From the IMG/VR virus record IMGVR_UViG_3300027985_001273, positions 1 through 22,470 of that record: DNA of 22,470 nucleotides, one strand, 5' to 3'. Below are positions 6,529 to 14,858 of the stretch, in pieces. The position numbers and the translations under genes were made by a program. The notes beneath the pieces are model-generated. The model was not told where the DNA came from, ran no database searches, and saw nothing but the letters and a program-made list of their open reading frames with translations. Each line of letters starts with the position of its first letter. The first letter of the stretch is position 1. The DNA comes from a virus.

Positions 6529-8862
6529 TTACCCCCTTTGGAGTACGATTGAGTAGGTAAACCGAAGCAGGTTGTTCGCTGTTTTAAACGGATACTCCAA
6601 AGAATAGGTTGCATCAATAGCGGCTCCTGCCGGGGGCGGGGTAGTAAATTTCAGTCCCAGAACTGTTTTGCCCAAAAAGAAGGTTGAGCCGAAACTCTGA
6701 CCGTCCCTTGTCGGAAAACTTTGATAATATAAACTGTATGACCAGTTGTAGCTGATACTACCTATAACGGTTAGAGTTTCTACTTGTTTTGTTCCCGCAT
6801 TACCTGACGCATCAGTTGTTGATGCTGAAATGGTGGTTAATCCTGTGCAAGTTCCGTTAGCAATACTGATATTTAGGGTTGGGTCATTAGCTGCGGCTGT
6901 TTTAGCGGTCAGCCGTACAAAACTTCCGTTTGCGGCACTGATTGTAAAGAAGTTTGTAATGTCAGAATTTTGACCGAGAGCCGCGTTTACCTTATTAGCA
7001 ACAGTTGTTGCCGAGTCACCGCTTACTACTGGCACTGAAAGGGTTATAGGTGAGTTTGTCATTCCATTGGCCGTTACTACAACTGTTGCATTCCCTGAAG
7101 TTCCAACGCTTCCGGCTACAGATATATTTTCTTGTTGTTTTACGGCAGCGACACCAGCTGTCGTATTGGTAGAGGTTGAAACTGTGGTCAAGCCCGAGCA
7201 AGTCCCGTTTGACAGTGCAATATTCAAGCTCGAAACGTTCGCAATAGGTGCTTTTGCGGTTAATACTACATCCGCGCCCGAAACCGATGCATCATACAAA
7301 GCTGAAATATTTGCATTATTCTCAAGGGCTGTTTTTATCTTGCCCGCCACAATATCTGCCGAATCTGATGAAGCAACCGGTACTGAAAGGGTTATCGGCG
7401 AACCTGTCATGCCGCTTGATGTGACAACAACGGTAGCATTTCCTTCACCGCTTAAAAATGTTCTCCAATACATTGCTGAAACTTCTGTGAATTTCCAAAC
7501 CTGACCTGTTCTTGAAAGTCCTGATACATCAGTCCAATCGGTGCCGTTTGCTGAATACTGTATTTTAAGATTTTCTATCTTTGAGGCTGGCACTGTTAAA
7601 ATATCAAATTTTAAAATGTTGCAAGGTTTTGCCGTTCCAAAATCAATCTTTATTGGATTAACATCACTAATGGTACAGCTTGAGGGATATACCGTTCTAT
7701 CATAGCAATTCCACCATGAAAGAGGGTCGCGGTAGTCATAGCTTGTATTCGGCGTTTTGGAGGCTAAATCTCCAAAGGAAACACCGGCACTTTTGCAGGT
7801 TAATCCTGCCGTATGGTAATTTTCATACCAGTCACCGCAGTTGTTTTCATAGTCAATGGTATAATCAACTTCTCTTACCTTTGCCACATTGTTCACATAA
7901 ACAGTTTCGCTGCCCAACATAATGATTGGTGCTTTTATGTTAAACTCCGTTACAATGCCGTCACCTGTGCCAATAGGCATTCTATCTACAAGGTAAGGCG
8001 GGAAAAGGTCGTGATTTGGAAAGGTTATTGCACCGATTCCGGCAACCCCAAGGTGCTTAATAATCCTGTTGTTGCATTCACTGTCAAGGAAGGTGAGCAT
8101 AGGTAAATCCATTTTTCCAGTGGCAAGGCTACCTGTCGCTGTGCTTAAATCCATATTTTTTTCGCCTGTTCTTATTTGCAGGCCACCCGAGCTGTAGGAG
8201 AGCATATTACTTGAATATTCAAGATCAAATCTTGAGAACCTGACAGTAGTATCAAAGCCTCCGGTCAGAACCCAGCGTGCAAGATAGTTTTTATCTGCAG
8301 CGGGATATACGGCATTTGCTCCAAACCCAGCAGGTGTATGCGAACAATAAAAGGTTGCCGTAATATATACCACATCGGTGTCTGTTTTATTGATAGCAAT
8401 TTGATTGCCCTCGCTGTCCTGCAGTAGGGCGTGCGTCATCAGATAATATTTTGAATCGGATGACCAGAATTGGCTGCAATAAAATTCAAAACCAACCTCA
8501 GTAATTGTCTGCCCAACGAACTCATTTGCCTCAAGCTTAATCTGTTTTTGCACATAAGAGGTAGGATACCCATATACAGTTTGAATTGTGGTAGCCGTTT
8601 TACGATTGAGATAAGCAAAAAGCGCTGTTCTTGTTGGCGATATTGTGCCTGTCCCTGTCCCAAAGGTTATATATTGCAGTACATCATAAGTTCTGCTTGC
8701 ACCGTTATAATAGCTTGGGTAAGCATTAACAACCCTCGCATTAAACCACTGGTCAAGAATAGTGTTATATGCCACTGCCTTTTGTTTTTCTTTACCTGTT
8801 TTTGCATCAACAACAGTAAACTCAAATTTATTATGCACATTTGCTTTTTCTTGTAAATTCAT
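6529..8862 (-). CDS. Large modular tail appendage/fibre protein with tandem repeats
   Basis: This 777-residue protein is modular. Residues 1-290 form a strand-rich virion domain. A segment near 295-335 (GTGDGIVTEFNIKAP, YVNNVAKVREVDYTID) is a common phage tail module. Residues about 365-473 resemble a discoidin/F5-8 carbohydrate-binding fold (IKIDFGTAKPCNILKF, KIQYSANGTDWTDVSG, YWRTFL). Two tandem copies of a 116/115-residue repeat follow at 474-704, and a C-terminal strand-rich domain (705-777) ends in RFTYSIVLQ. These features suggest a surface-exposed adsorption or decoration protein at the tail tip, possibly binding cell-wall carbohydrate. The start has AGGAGGG six bases upstream. No enzyme motif is visible. 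Confidence 0.78.
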   Translation of the reverse strand: MNLQEKANVHNKFEFTVVDAKTGKEKQKAVAYNTILDQWFNARVVNAYPSYYNGASRTYDVLQYITFGTGTGTISPTRTALFAYLNRKTATTIQTVYGYPTSYVQKQIKLEANEFVGQTITEVGFEFYCSQFWSSDSKYYLMTHALLQDSEGNQIAINKTDTDVVYITATFYCSHTPAGFGANAVYPAADKNYLARWVLTGGFDTTVRFSRFDLEYSSNMLSYSSGGLQIRTGEKNMDLSTATGSLATGKMDLPMLTFLDSECNNRIIKHLGVAGIGAITFPNHDLFPPYLVDRMPIGTGDGIVTEFNIKAPIIMLGSETVYVNNVAKVREVDYTIDYENNCGDWYENYHTAGLTCKSAGVSFGDLASKTPNTSYDYRDPLSWWNCYDRTVYPSSCTISDVNPIKIDFGTAKPCNILKFDILTVPASKIENLKIQYSANGTDWTDVSGLSRTGQVWKFTEVSAMYWRTFLSGEGNATVVVTSSGMTGSPITLSVPVASSDSADIVAGKIKTALENNANISALYDASVSGADVVLTAKAPIANVSSLNIALSNGTCSGLTTVSTSTNTTAGVAAVKQQENISVAGSVGTSGNATVVVTANGMTNSPITLSVPVVSGDSATTVANKVNAALGQNSDITNFFTISAANGSFVRLTAKTAAANDPTLNISIANGTCTGLTTISASTTDASGNAGTKQVETLTVIGSISYNWSYSLYYQSFPTRDGQSFGSTFFLGKTVLGLKFTTPPPAGAAIDATYSLEYPFKTANNLLRFTYSIVLQRG
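6751..7443 (-). repeat. Two tandem 116/115-codon repeats in the tail appendage gene
   Basis: Unit 1 runs from 7443 to 7096 and unit 2 from 7095 to 6751, exactly 348 bp apart. Both begin GNATVVVT, continue with GMT(G/N)SPITLSVPV and GDSA/SDSA plus a short helix, and share NGTC(S/T)GLTT near the end. They lie between the discoidin-like and C-terminal domains. The protein copies have diverged, so this is an established duplication rather than a recent one. Confidence 0.9.
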
Positions 8863-8871
8863 ATTGCCCTC

Positions 8872-10275
8872 CTAAATTGGTAAGCTTGATACAGCTGTTA
8901 GTATTACAGTAACCCCTTGAACAGTTGCCGCCGCCGTTTCCTTGTGGACTGAATAACGAAACACTGCATTTACAAGGAGTACTCGTGGGTTATTTATCTC
9001 AGCATTTACGGTTTCATTTTTTGCATAGCCATTTAAGCTGATAATCTCTCTTGCAACAGAGCCTGACAATAATTCCAATGGGTGCTTTTGACCGGGATGT
9101 TTAAAATAATAAGCCCCACGGCTCTCGGCAATGCTTATTGTGACATCAATGCTTCTGACAAAGTTCTGTGACACTGTAATAATAAGCGCCTGATATACAC
9201 TGTCATAGCTTACACCGGTTACTGTCATAGTCGGGGTTATGGTGATTTTTGATGCCAAGTCCTCCGGCACTGAAGATATCGGGAGGTTCAAAAACAGTTT
9301 GAAACCGGATGCGTTTTTTGCATCAACGTTTATTTTCTCTGTTCTTGTAACCGACAGTGTGGGTGCGGTAGTGGGATATTGCAAAAACCACAGTTCCTCA
9401 ACATTTGCCCCCGCATAATCAGTGCCATCACTTTGAAGAAATACATCCTTTGTATTTTCAATAAAGCAGACAACATTTTGCACCTGCACATTGACGGTTT
9501 CCGGTCTAAAGGACATACCGGCATAATTTCTTTGAGAGAGTACCCACTTTATTTGACCTGCGTTTTCACAGACAAAACCGATTCTGAAATCGTTAGTACG
9601 AAAGACCGACAAGGTATTATTGCCTGTGCCAAGCTCGGTTACTTCATAGGACGGCTCCCATATAAGCTCCCCTGTGTCTTGATAGCAAAATGCTCTGTAA
9701 TATACCTTGCCACCTTTCAAATATCCGACAACCAGCCCCTGGTCAAGCCCTGCCATTAAAGTAGACCGCCAACCCTTGCATACGCTGATTTGAGATACAC
9801 CAGTATCAAGAATAATTCGTGTTTCCTCATCATCCCACTTTTGAGCATAAAGGACATCGTCGGTTCCTATCCAAAACAAGTACGGTGTTTCCTCGGTTTC
9901 GAGGATGTGCCAGCGATTATTGGCCTCCAATACCCAATTACCGTTAAACTCAATGCCAACATCCTTTGCTGCACTCAGCGTCCAGATATATTGCCAAGGG
10001 TTATCAAGGTCAGCAGGAAAATGACGTTCATAGACTTTTGCTGTTCCTTCGTCAATACAAACAGCATAGGCTCTTGACGGTGTTTTTTCACCCGTTAGTT
10101 GCCGAATTGCCACATCTCCAAAAGCAGAGGGAATATCCTCATGGATCGGTTCTGAAATTAAGGTGTTGACCGTTGCCTGCGTCGCAACGAGCCGTAAGTT
10201 TGGTTGTGCATCTGTTGCTTCAACCTGCCATTTTTCATTCAGTTTATCTATAAGCGCCTGCGGAATATACTTCAT
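8872..10275 (-). CDS. Tail-tip structural protein with beta-propeller-like repeats
   Basis: This 467-residue protein is not assigned to a named family here. Residues about 60-270 contain repeated short strand motifs with aromatic ends (AYAVCIDEGTAKVYERHF, PYLFWIGTDDVLYAQKW, GLVVGYLKGGKVYYRAF, DFRIGFVCENAGQIKWV), which is the spacing expected of a beta-propeller or a sialidase-like repeat. Residues about 300-400 look like an immunoglobulin-like strand domain. No signal peptide or membrane segment is seen. It lies between the small protein downstream of the tape measure and the large appendage protein, with a GGAGGTG site and only 3 bp from the previous gene. Virion tail-tip or receptor-binding function is inferred from position. 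Confidence 0.65.
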   Translation of the reverse strand: MKYIPQALIDKLNEKWQVEATDAQPNLRLVATQATVNTLISEPIHEDIPSAFGDVAIRQLTGEKTPSRAYAVCIDEGTAKVYERHFPADLDNPWQYIWTLSAAKDVGIEFNGNWVLEANNRWHILETEETPYLFWIGTDDVLYAQKWDDEETRIILDTGVSQISVCKGWRSTLMAGLDQGLVVGYLKGGKVYYRAFCYQDTGELIWEPSYEVTELGTGNNTLSVFRTNDFRIGFVCENAGQIKWVLSQRNYAGMSFRPETVNVQVQNVVCFIENTKDVFLQSDGTDYAGANVEELWFLQYPTTAPTLSVTRTEKINVDAKNASGFKLFLNLPISSVPEDLASKITITPTMTVTGVSYDSVYQALIITVSQNFVRSIDVTISIAESRGAYYFKHPGQKHPLELLSGSVAREIISLNGYAKNETVNAEINNPRVLLVNAVFRYSVHKETAAATVQGVTVILTAVSSLPI

Positions 10276-10278
10276 TGA

Positions 10279-10617
10279 CTACACCTCCGTTACTTTGGAG
10301 AGTGTGGCTAAAACCTCATAATAACCACCGGCAAGTTTTTTGAAATCCTTCAATTCAGTAATCCTGCCATAATAAGTTCCGTTTTTCACTTGAACCTCCA
10401 ATAATGAAGCGGCATCCTCTGCCTGCATAAGAAGAACTTTACCTTCTTCATTAACATTCAGCGTTAATTCATATTTTATAGTTGGACTGCCAATGCGCTG
10501 AATATACTGCTGTCCATCAAGGGTGATATGGGTGGCGCGGATAACATCTTGCTTTTCTTGAAGGCTTACAAAATGCGTAATATTAACATTCGTATCCCTA
10601 TTAAGTAGCCTTGCCAT
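10279..10617 (-). CDS. Small tail protein downstream of the tape measure
   Basis: This 112-residue, strand-rich protein (KYELTLNVNEEGKVLLMQAE, VKNGTYYGRITELKDFKK) shares a TAATG stop/start junction with the tape measure gene, a sign of coupled translation. Proteins at this place usually belong to the tail tip or distal tail. I do not recognise a specific family with certainty. A GAGGTG site precedes the ATG. Confidence 0.7.
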   Translation of the reverse strand: MARLLNRDTNVNITHFVSLQEKQDVIRATHITLDGQQYIQRIGSPTIKYELTLNVNEEGKVLLMQAEDAASLLEVQVKNGTYYGRITELKDFKKLAGGYYEVLATLSKVTEV

Positions 10618-12896
10618 TATCTGCGCACCTCTTTTCTCAGTTCATCGATGATAATATCCACTACGCCAGTTAATTCACTCTTTGTATTTATCCCTTCAAC
10701 ACGAATTGTACCAGTGTGGTTGTAAGCAACCATGGATGTCGGAACACCTGCAAAGGCAGGTTGTAAACCAGAAAGGCTTGCATTCATATCAAAGTTTGTA
10801 GGAATTGCCTTTTTCATATCCTTTTCAACACCGGTCATTGCCTTTAGGAATCCAACACCGACTCCTTCGCCCATGTTACCGCCAATCCCTGCAAATACGG
10901 TTGATGGGGAGTGGATACCAAGGAGCCCCTTAACACCATCTACAATTCCTCCGAAAAAGTCACTAACCTTATCTGATATCCACTTGCCCATGCTCATGAT
11001 ACCGTCCCATAAACCTTTAACAATATTTACACCGATTTCGCCGACCATACCTACTGCTTTTCCAAGTCCTGTGACAAGTGCCACAATAATTTCTGGCAGT
11101 TTTGAAATTAGCTGAGGAATCGCCTTAATAAGTCCAATAGCAAGTTGCAAGGTTAGTTTGATGCCCATTTCAATAATCATAGGTAGGTTGTTGGTAATGA
11201 AATCAATGATAGAAGTTATGATACCGGGCAATGCATCAATCAGCTTTGGTAATGCGTTTAATAACCCCGTTGCTAATCCTTGAATGATGGCAAAGGCTGC
11301 TTCGAGGATTTTATCCATATTATCGAGCAGCACCTGAACAATAAGAAGGATTGCGTCAATGATGGAGGGTATCAGTTCCGGCAAGGCATCGGCTATTCCC
11401 AAAGCCAGAGTAACTACCATTTGAATTGCGGCCTCTATCAATGCAGGAAGATTTTCAATAATGCCGTTCACCAATGCCAAAATCAGCTGAAGCGCACCTT
11501 GCGTCAGCTGCGGTAGTGCGTCTATTAGTCCCTGTAAAAGGGTCATTACAATACTTACAGCTGAATCAATAATCATGGGCAGATTTTCAAGAATTGCATT
11601 GCCGATGGACTTTACGATATCCATTCCAAGTTCAATAATTTTCGGCAGATTTTCCATGATCATGTTTACAATACCGCCAACCGTACTGCCGACAACATCA
11701 GAAATTTTACCCCAGTCGCCATTTGCTTCACTGATGCCTTTTGTAAAATCACCGAGCAGATTGACCCCATCATCAGCCAAAAGCTGAAGTTGGGGTAGAA
11801 GTACCGTGCCAAGCATATTCTTTGCCGCTCCTGCACCGGACTTTAAACGTTGCATACTGTCATCAAATTTGCCAAGAGCGTTCAGTGAATCCTCTGACAT
11901 GACAGCACCCATACGTTTTGCTTCATCTGTAAGCTTGCTAAATCCTTCAGAACCTTGAGCAATCAGTGGATTTAAATCTCTTGCTGATTTCCCAAATATC
12001 TGCATGGCAAGCGCATCACGTTCGGTTTCATTTTGCATTTTCCCAAGGGCATCGATAGCTTGCCAGTAAACGGTTTCACCATCTTTTAAATTTCCATGTG
12101 CATCAGTTACAGATATTCCGAGTTTTTTATACGCCTCTGCCGTTGTTCCTGTACCTTCACGCGCACTCGACATACTCTTGATATTTTTTGACATGGTAGA
12201 AGTTAATGTTTCTAATGGAGTATCAATCAGCTCTGCCGCATATTTATATGCCTGAAGGCTTTCTGTGGACATTCCCGTAACCGTGGACTGCGTGAGTATT
12301 TCATCTGCATATTGCGATGCGCCAACCGTCATATCGGCAAGTGCTTTGCCCGCACCGACTGCTGCGGTGCCGATTGCCGCTATCCCGACGCCCAGACCGA
12401 CACCAATTTTGCCGAGGGTAGAACCAAGTTTTGAAAACTTCCCGTCTGCATTATCAGCCGTATCGGCACTGTTTTTGAGAGCCTTGTTAAACTGTTCTGA
12501 TTGCTTTTCAGCATCATCAAATTCTTTGCCTACGTCCTCAAGTGCATTATCGTTCTGCTTCAGTTCCTTTTCAAGACCATTGAGTTCCGCTTTTGCGTTG
12601 TTCAGCTGTACTTGCCAAGCCTGTGTGCGTTTATCATTTTCGCCAAAGGAGGTAGCGGCATTATTTAAGGCTTTTTCAAGGGTTTCTACTTTTTCCTTTT
12701 GAGTGTCAATTTCCTTATTCAATACTTGATTTCTCGCTGTTAAAGCCTGAACACTACGGTCATTTTTATCAAATTCAGAGGATACAAGATTCATTTCTGA
12801 ACCCAGCACCTTAAAACTTTGATTGATATCCCGGAGGGCATTCTTAAATTCCTTTTCACCCTCAATCCCTATTTTCAAGCCAAAATTGTCAGCCAT
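10617..12896 (-). CDS. Tail tape measure protein
   Basis: This 759-residue protein sets tail length. Residues 1-160 are highly charged and helical, as expected for a coiled coil (QVLNKEIDTQKEKVETLEKA, ELNGLEKELKQNDNALEDVG). A Gly/Ala-rich hydrophobic segment follows (LGKIGVGLGVGIAAIGTAAV). Residues 190-400 form a helical middle region. Residues 415-656 are eleven contiguous 22-residue hydrophobic repeats. The end contains GIHSPSTVFAGIGGNMGEGV, a motif common near the C-terminus of Gram-positive tape measures. The start has GGAAGGAGG, 16 bases after the stop of the frameshifted chaperone reading frame. No lysozyme or peptidase domain is seen. Confidence 0.96.
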   Translation of the reverse strand: MADNFGLKIGIEGEKEFKNALRDINQSFKVLGSEMNLVSSEFDKNDRSVQALTARNQVLNKEIDTQKEKVETLEKALNNAATSFGENDKRTQAWQVQLNNAKAELNGLEKELKQNDNALEDVGKEFDDAEKQSEQFNKALKNSADTADNADGKFSKLGSTLGKIGVGLGVGIAAIGTAAVGAGKALADMTVGASQYADEILTQSTVTGMSTESLQAYKYAAELIDTPLETLTSTMSKNIKSMSSAREGTGTTAEAYKKLGISVTDAHGNLKDGETVYWQAIDALGKMQNETERDALAMQIFGKSARDLNPLIAQGSEGFSKLTDEAKRMGAVMSEDSLNALGKFDDSMQRLKSGAGAAKNMLGTVLLPQLQLLADDGVNLLGDFTKGISEANGDWGKISDVVGSTVGGIVNMIMENLPKIIELGMDIVKSIGNAILENLPMIIDSAVSIVMTLLQGLIDALPQLTQGALQLILALVNGIIENLPALIEAAIQMVVTLALGIADALPELIPSIIDAILLIVQVLLDNMDKILEAAFAIIQGLATGLLNALPKLIDALPGIITSIIDFITNNLPMIIEMGIKLTLQLAIGLIKAIPQLISKLPEIIVALVTGLGKAVGMVGEIGVNIVKGLWDGIMSMGKWISDKVSDFFGGIVDGVKGLLGIHSPSTVFAGIGGNMGEGVGVGFLKAMTGVEKDMKKAIPTNFDMNASLSGLQPAFAGVPTSMVAYNHTGTIRVEGINTKSELTGVVDIIIDELRKEVRR
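10929..11654 (-). repeat. Eleven 66-bp (22-codon) repeats in the tape measure gene
   Basis: Protein residues 415-656 divide without gaps into eleven 22-residue units. Most start with (E/D/N)(N/A)LPxLI or a variant and end in a (G/A)(L/I)(I/L) helix end. The last two units (starting KAVGMVG and SMGKWIS) are more diverged. The units fit helical repeats with a Pro at position 4. Confidence 0.85.
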
Positions 12897-12911
12897 AATA
12901 CCACCTCCTTC

Positions 12912-13486
12912 CTAAATCCCATGGGGAATAACATCATCAATGAAATACTCCCGTTTTTGCTTTGCCAATCCATTAAATTGCTTATGGCATTCCCATAAGT
13001 CTAAAAGCTGTCCAAAGGGCATGAGCCAGACTTCTATTTCACTACGGTTCAACTGAACTGTGCCGTAATACAAAAGCCGGGTAAACAATTCATCATCGTT
13101 TACTCGGCTTTCACGTTTTTTGTATCTGTTTCCTCTGATTCAATATTTCTTTTCGTACCCTTGAACATAGCCTCCATAATTGCATTTTTATATGTTGCAA
13201 GCTCAAAAGGTGAGGTAAGCAGTTCTACCGATTCCTCAGTTAAAAGCTCCTGTTTTTCCTTGTTTTGTAGGTTATGAATTAAAACACTCTGATTGGCAAG
13301 TAAGGTGATAAGCCAAACCACCTCATCCAGTGCCATTTCAAAATTTTCTGACTTCATCAGCTTATCGCCGAGGTTTTGAAGGCCGCCGTATCGTTTGGCT
13401 ATTTCCTTTGTAGCTTTGGTGGTTAGAACAAGTTGATACCCTTTATCAGCAATTGTGATTGTTGCAGATCTGTCTGTATCAATCAT
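12912..13486 (-). CDS. Tail assembly chaperone, -1 frameshift fusion product (gpGT-like)
   Basis: The upstream 128-residue reading frame can shift by -1 at a slippery heptamer (13115-13121). The ribosome then reads 67 further codons, from CGT at 13115 to a TAG at 12912-12914, giving a predicted 191-residue fusion. The extension (RESRVNDDELFTRLLYYGTV, then QLNRSEIEVWLMPFGQLLDLW) has no start codon or ribosome site of its own and is intact to its end, 15 bp before the tape measure start. This matches the gpG/gpGT layout of lambda and many siphophages, where the fusion binds the tape measure and recruits the tail tube protein. The frameshift itself is predicted, not shown. Confidence 0.85.
13100..13486 (-). 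CDS. Tail assembly chaperone, zero-frame product (gpG-like)
   Basis: This 128-residue protein (ATITIADKGYQLVLTTKATK, then EIAKRYGGLQNLGDKLMK) lies between the major tail protein and the tape measure, which is the standard place for the chaperone. It ends TDTKNVKAE in the zero frame, with the slippery site overlapping residues 122-124. The ATG is 2 bp past the major tail protein stop codon and its ribosome site lies within that gene's end. In lambda-type systems this short form is made in excess of the frameshift form; the ratio here is unknown. Confidence 0.88.
   Translation of the reverse strand: MIDTDRSATITIADKGYQLVLTTKATKEIAKRYGGLQNLGDKLMKSENFEMALDEVVWLITLLANQSVLIHNLQNKEKQELLTEESVELLTSPFELATYKNAIMEAMFKGTKRNIESEETDTKNVKAE
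13115..13121 (-). other. Programmed -1 ribosomal frameshift site (A AAA AAC)
   Basis: On the minus strand, read in the chaperone frame, the codons ACA AAA AAC GTG contain the heptamer A AAA AAC. This fits the X XXY YYZ rule for tandem -1 slippage. Shifting here opens the 67-codon extension. Both tRNAs can re-pair at AAA after the slip. Confidence 0.88.
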
Positions 13487-13488
13487 GC

Positions 13489-14085
13489 TTAAGCACCGCC
13501 TTCCACTGCAAACTCAGGCTCATAAACCCCGGAAAACCAGCCAGTGATGGTAGATGTGATTACACCCGTATCATCTTCGCTGACTTCGGCTTTCCACGGA
13601 TGGTTTCCGTTGCCGTCAAGTTTGTTCCTACGCATAACCGTTCCTTCGATGGTAGGCGTAGAAAACTTGATGCTGTCACCTTTAGTTTCAAGGTTAGTTG
13701 CGGGTATGCAGAATTTCACACGGTATAGCCAGAAATAACGGTATTTGCCGTTTGCTTTCTTAGCTCTAAATCCGATTGCTACTGGTGAGCCGCCGTCCTC
13801 GCTTGCGGATATTAAAACACCGTTATCATCTACAACTGCGCCTGTTAAATCCTGTGCGGCCGTTGCACCAATGTCATCCACACCGAGTGACAGTTTTCCG
13901 CTTTTAAATTCTTTAATAACGGCGGCCGCTCCGTCATCTGCATAGAGTATTGCTTCAGCAAGCTCTACTGATAAATCTGCTTTCATCGCCTTAGCCAGTG
14001 ATACCGGGTTAGCATAGGTTTCTGTGCCGTCCGCGGCTTCAGTTATTTTTGAATAGAAAAGGCTGTCTAATCCTATCGTAGCCAT
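13489..14085 (-). CDS. Major tail protein (phi13-type tail tube)
   Basis: This 198-residue protein (MATIGLDSLFYSKITEAADG, VDDIGATAAQDLTGA, PVAIGFRAKKANGKYRYFWL, and an acidic Gly-rich end) has the length and motifs of the phi13-type major tail tube family of Gram-positive siphophages. Hexameric rings of this protein build the long tail tube. It sits between the tail terminator and chaperone genes. Its ATG abuts the upstream TAA stop, with a GGAGG site eight bases upstream. Confidence 0.93.
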   Translation of the reverse strand: MATIGLDSLFYSKITEAADGTETYANPVSLAKAMKADLSVELAEAILYADDGAAAVIKEFKSGKLSLGVDDIGATAAQDLTGAVVDDNGVLISASEDGGSPVAIGFRAKKANGKYRYFWLYRVKFCIPATNLETKGDSIKFSTPTIEGTVMRRNKLDGNGNHPWKAEVSEDDTGVITSTITGWFSGVYEPEFAVEGGA

Positions 14086-14430
14086 TTAAATTTCCTCCGT
14101 TTCATGTTGTTTTGCCACATCAATGGCATAATGGTGAAAGCCGGTATCGTCCTCATGACCGACATACTGGCGGTCGGTTATAACAAAATCAGCTTGAAGA
14201 AGTAACCTCACAAGCTGATTTTTTCGTTTTATATAATTCTTCTTACAAAATAGTGAGAGCCTTACCTCCTGAACGTCAAACTGAGGCTTGTTGTCTCCGT
14301 GTACAGCAAAACTGTCAGCGAGTGGGGTCAGCACCAGATATTCATCGGGTGGAAATCCGCTAAACACTCCTGTTTCAACCGATATATCCAGCGGAGTGAA
14401 TATGGTATTTAATTCCGTTAGAATATTCAT
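14086..14430 (-). CDS. Tail terminator/completion-like protein
   Basis: This 114-residue protein (MNILTELNTIFTPLDISVET, FSGFPPDEYLVLTPLADSFA, then VRLSLFCKKNYIKRKNQLVR) lies between the gp10-like protein and major tail protein, where the tail terminator is normally encoded. Such proteins cap the tube and form the connecting face to the head. The start overlaps the upstream stop in an ATGA junction, indicating coupled translation; its own ribosome site is weak. The assignment rests on position, length and general pattern. Confidence 0.75.
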   Translation of the reverse strand: MNILTELNTIFTPLDISVETGVFSGFPPDEYLVLTPLADSFAVHGDNKPQFDVQEVRLSLFCKKNYIKRKNQLVRLLLQADFVITDRQYVGHEDDTGFHHYAIDVAKQHETEEI

Positions 14431-14858
14431 AGCTTTTTCATCTCACTTTCAAGTTTGTTTTTCATAGCGTCAATACAAGCCTCTTTTGATTGAACCTTTG
14501 CAGGCTTTAAGAATGGCTTAGGCGGCTGTCCGCTTTTACCGTATTCAAGCACACCCGCAATCATAGCGTTGCTTTTGCCATCCGAGCGTGGTTCAGCAAA
14601 TCCCACCTTAATATTGAAGTTGCCATCTTTGTCCTGTTTTGCAGAGGTAATGCCAAGTGCAGAAACAAGCTCACCCGTAGAGCGGCTTTCTTCCTTTGTT
14701 CCGCTGCCGACAACAGCTTGCAAGTTGGACATCACCTTTGCTTCCACAATTTCACCGCCTGCTTCCAGCACCTTTGGGATTATTTCATCGGTTTTATCAG
14801 CGAGTTTTGAAACCTTTAGTAGAAAATCGTCCGGAAGATGCATATTCACCTTAGCCAT
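14427..14858 (-). CDS. HK97 gp10-like tail-completion protein
   Basis: This 143-residue protein shows the gp10-like pattern: a helical N-terminus, then AGGEIVEAKVMSNLQAVVG, a Ser/Thr-Gly-Glu-Leu segment (RSTGELVSALGITSAKQD), VGFAEPRSDGKSNAMIAGVL, EYGKSGQPPKPFLKPA and a Lys-rich end. The EYG...PPKPFL motif is a hallmark of the family. It acts at the head-tail interface during completion. The start lies 8 bp inside the preceding closure gene. Confidence 0.9.
   Translation of the reverse strand: MAKVNMHLPDDFLLKVSKLADKTDEIIPKVLEAGGEIVEAKVMSNLQAVVGSGTKEESRSTGELVSALGITSAKQDKDGNFNIKVGFAEPRSDGKSNAMIAGVLEYGKSGQPPKPFLKPAKVQSKEACIDAMKNKLESEMKKL

Noticed and set aside
10732-11115. 127-residue plus-strand open frame opposite the tape measure
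   Set aside because: It is opposite the repeat-rich coding strand and has proline/serine-rich composition typical of a shadow frame, with no credible ribosome site.
12265-12702. 145-residue plus-strand open frame opposite the tape measure N-terminus
   Set aside because: Low-complexity Ala/Ser/Pro composition and lack of initiation signals show it is the shadow of the coiled-coil coding region.
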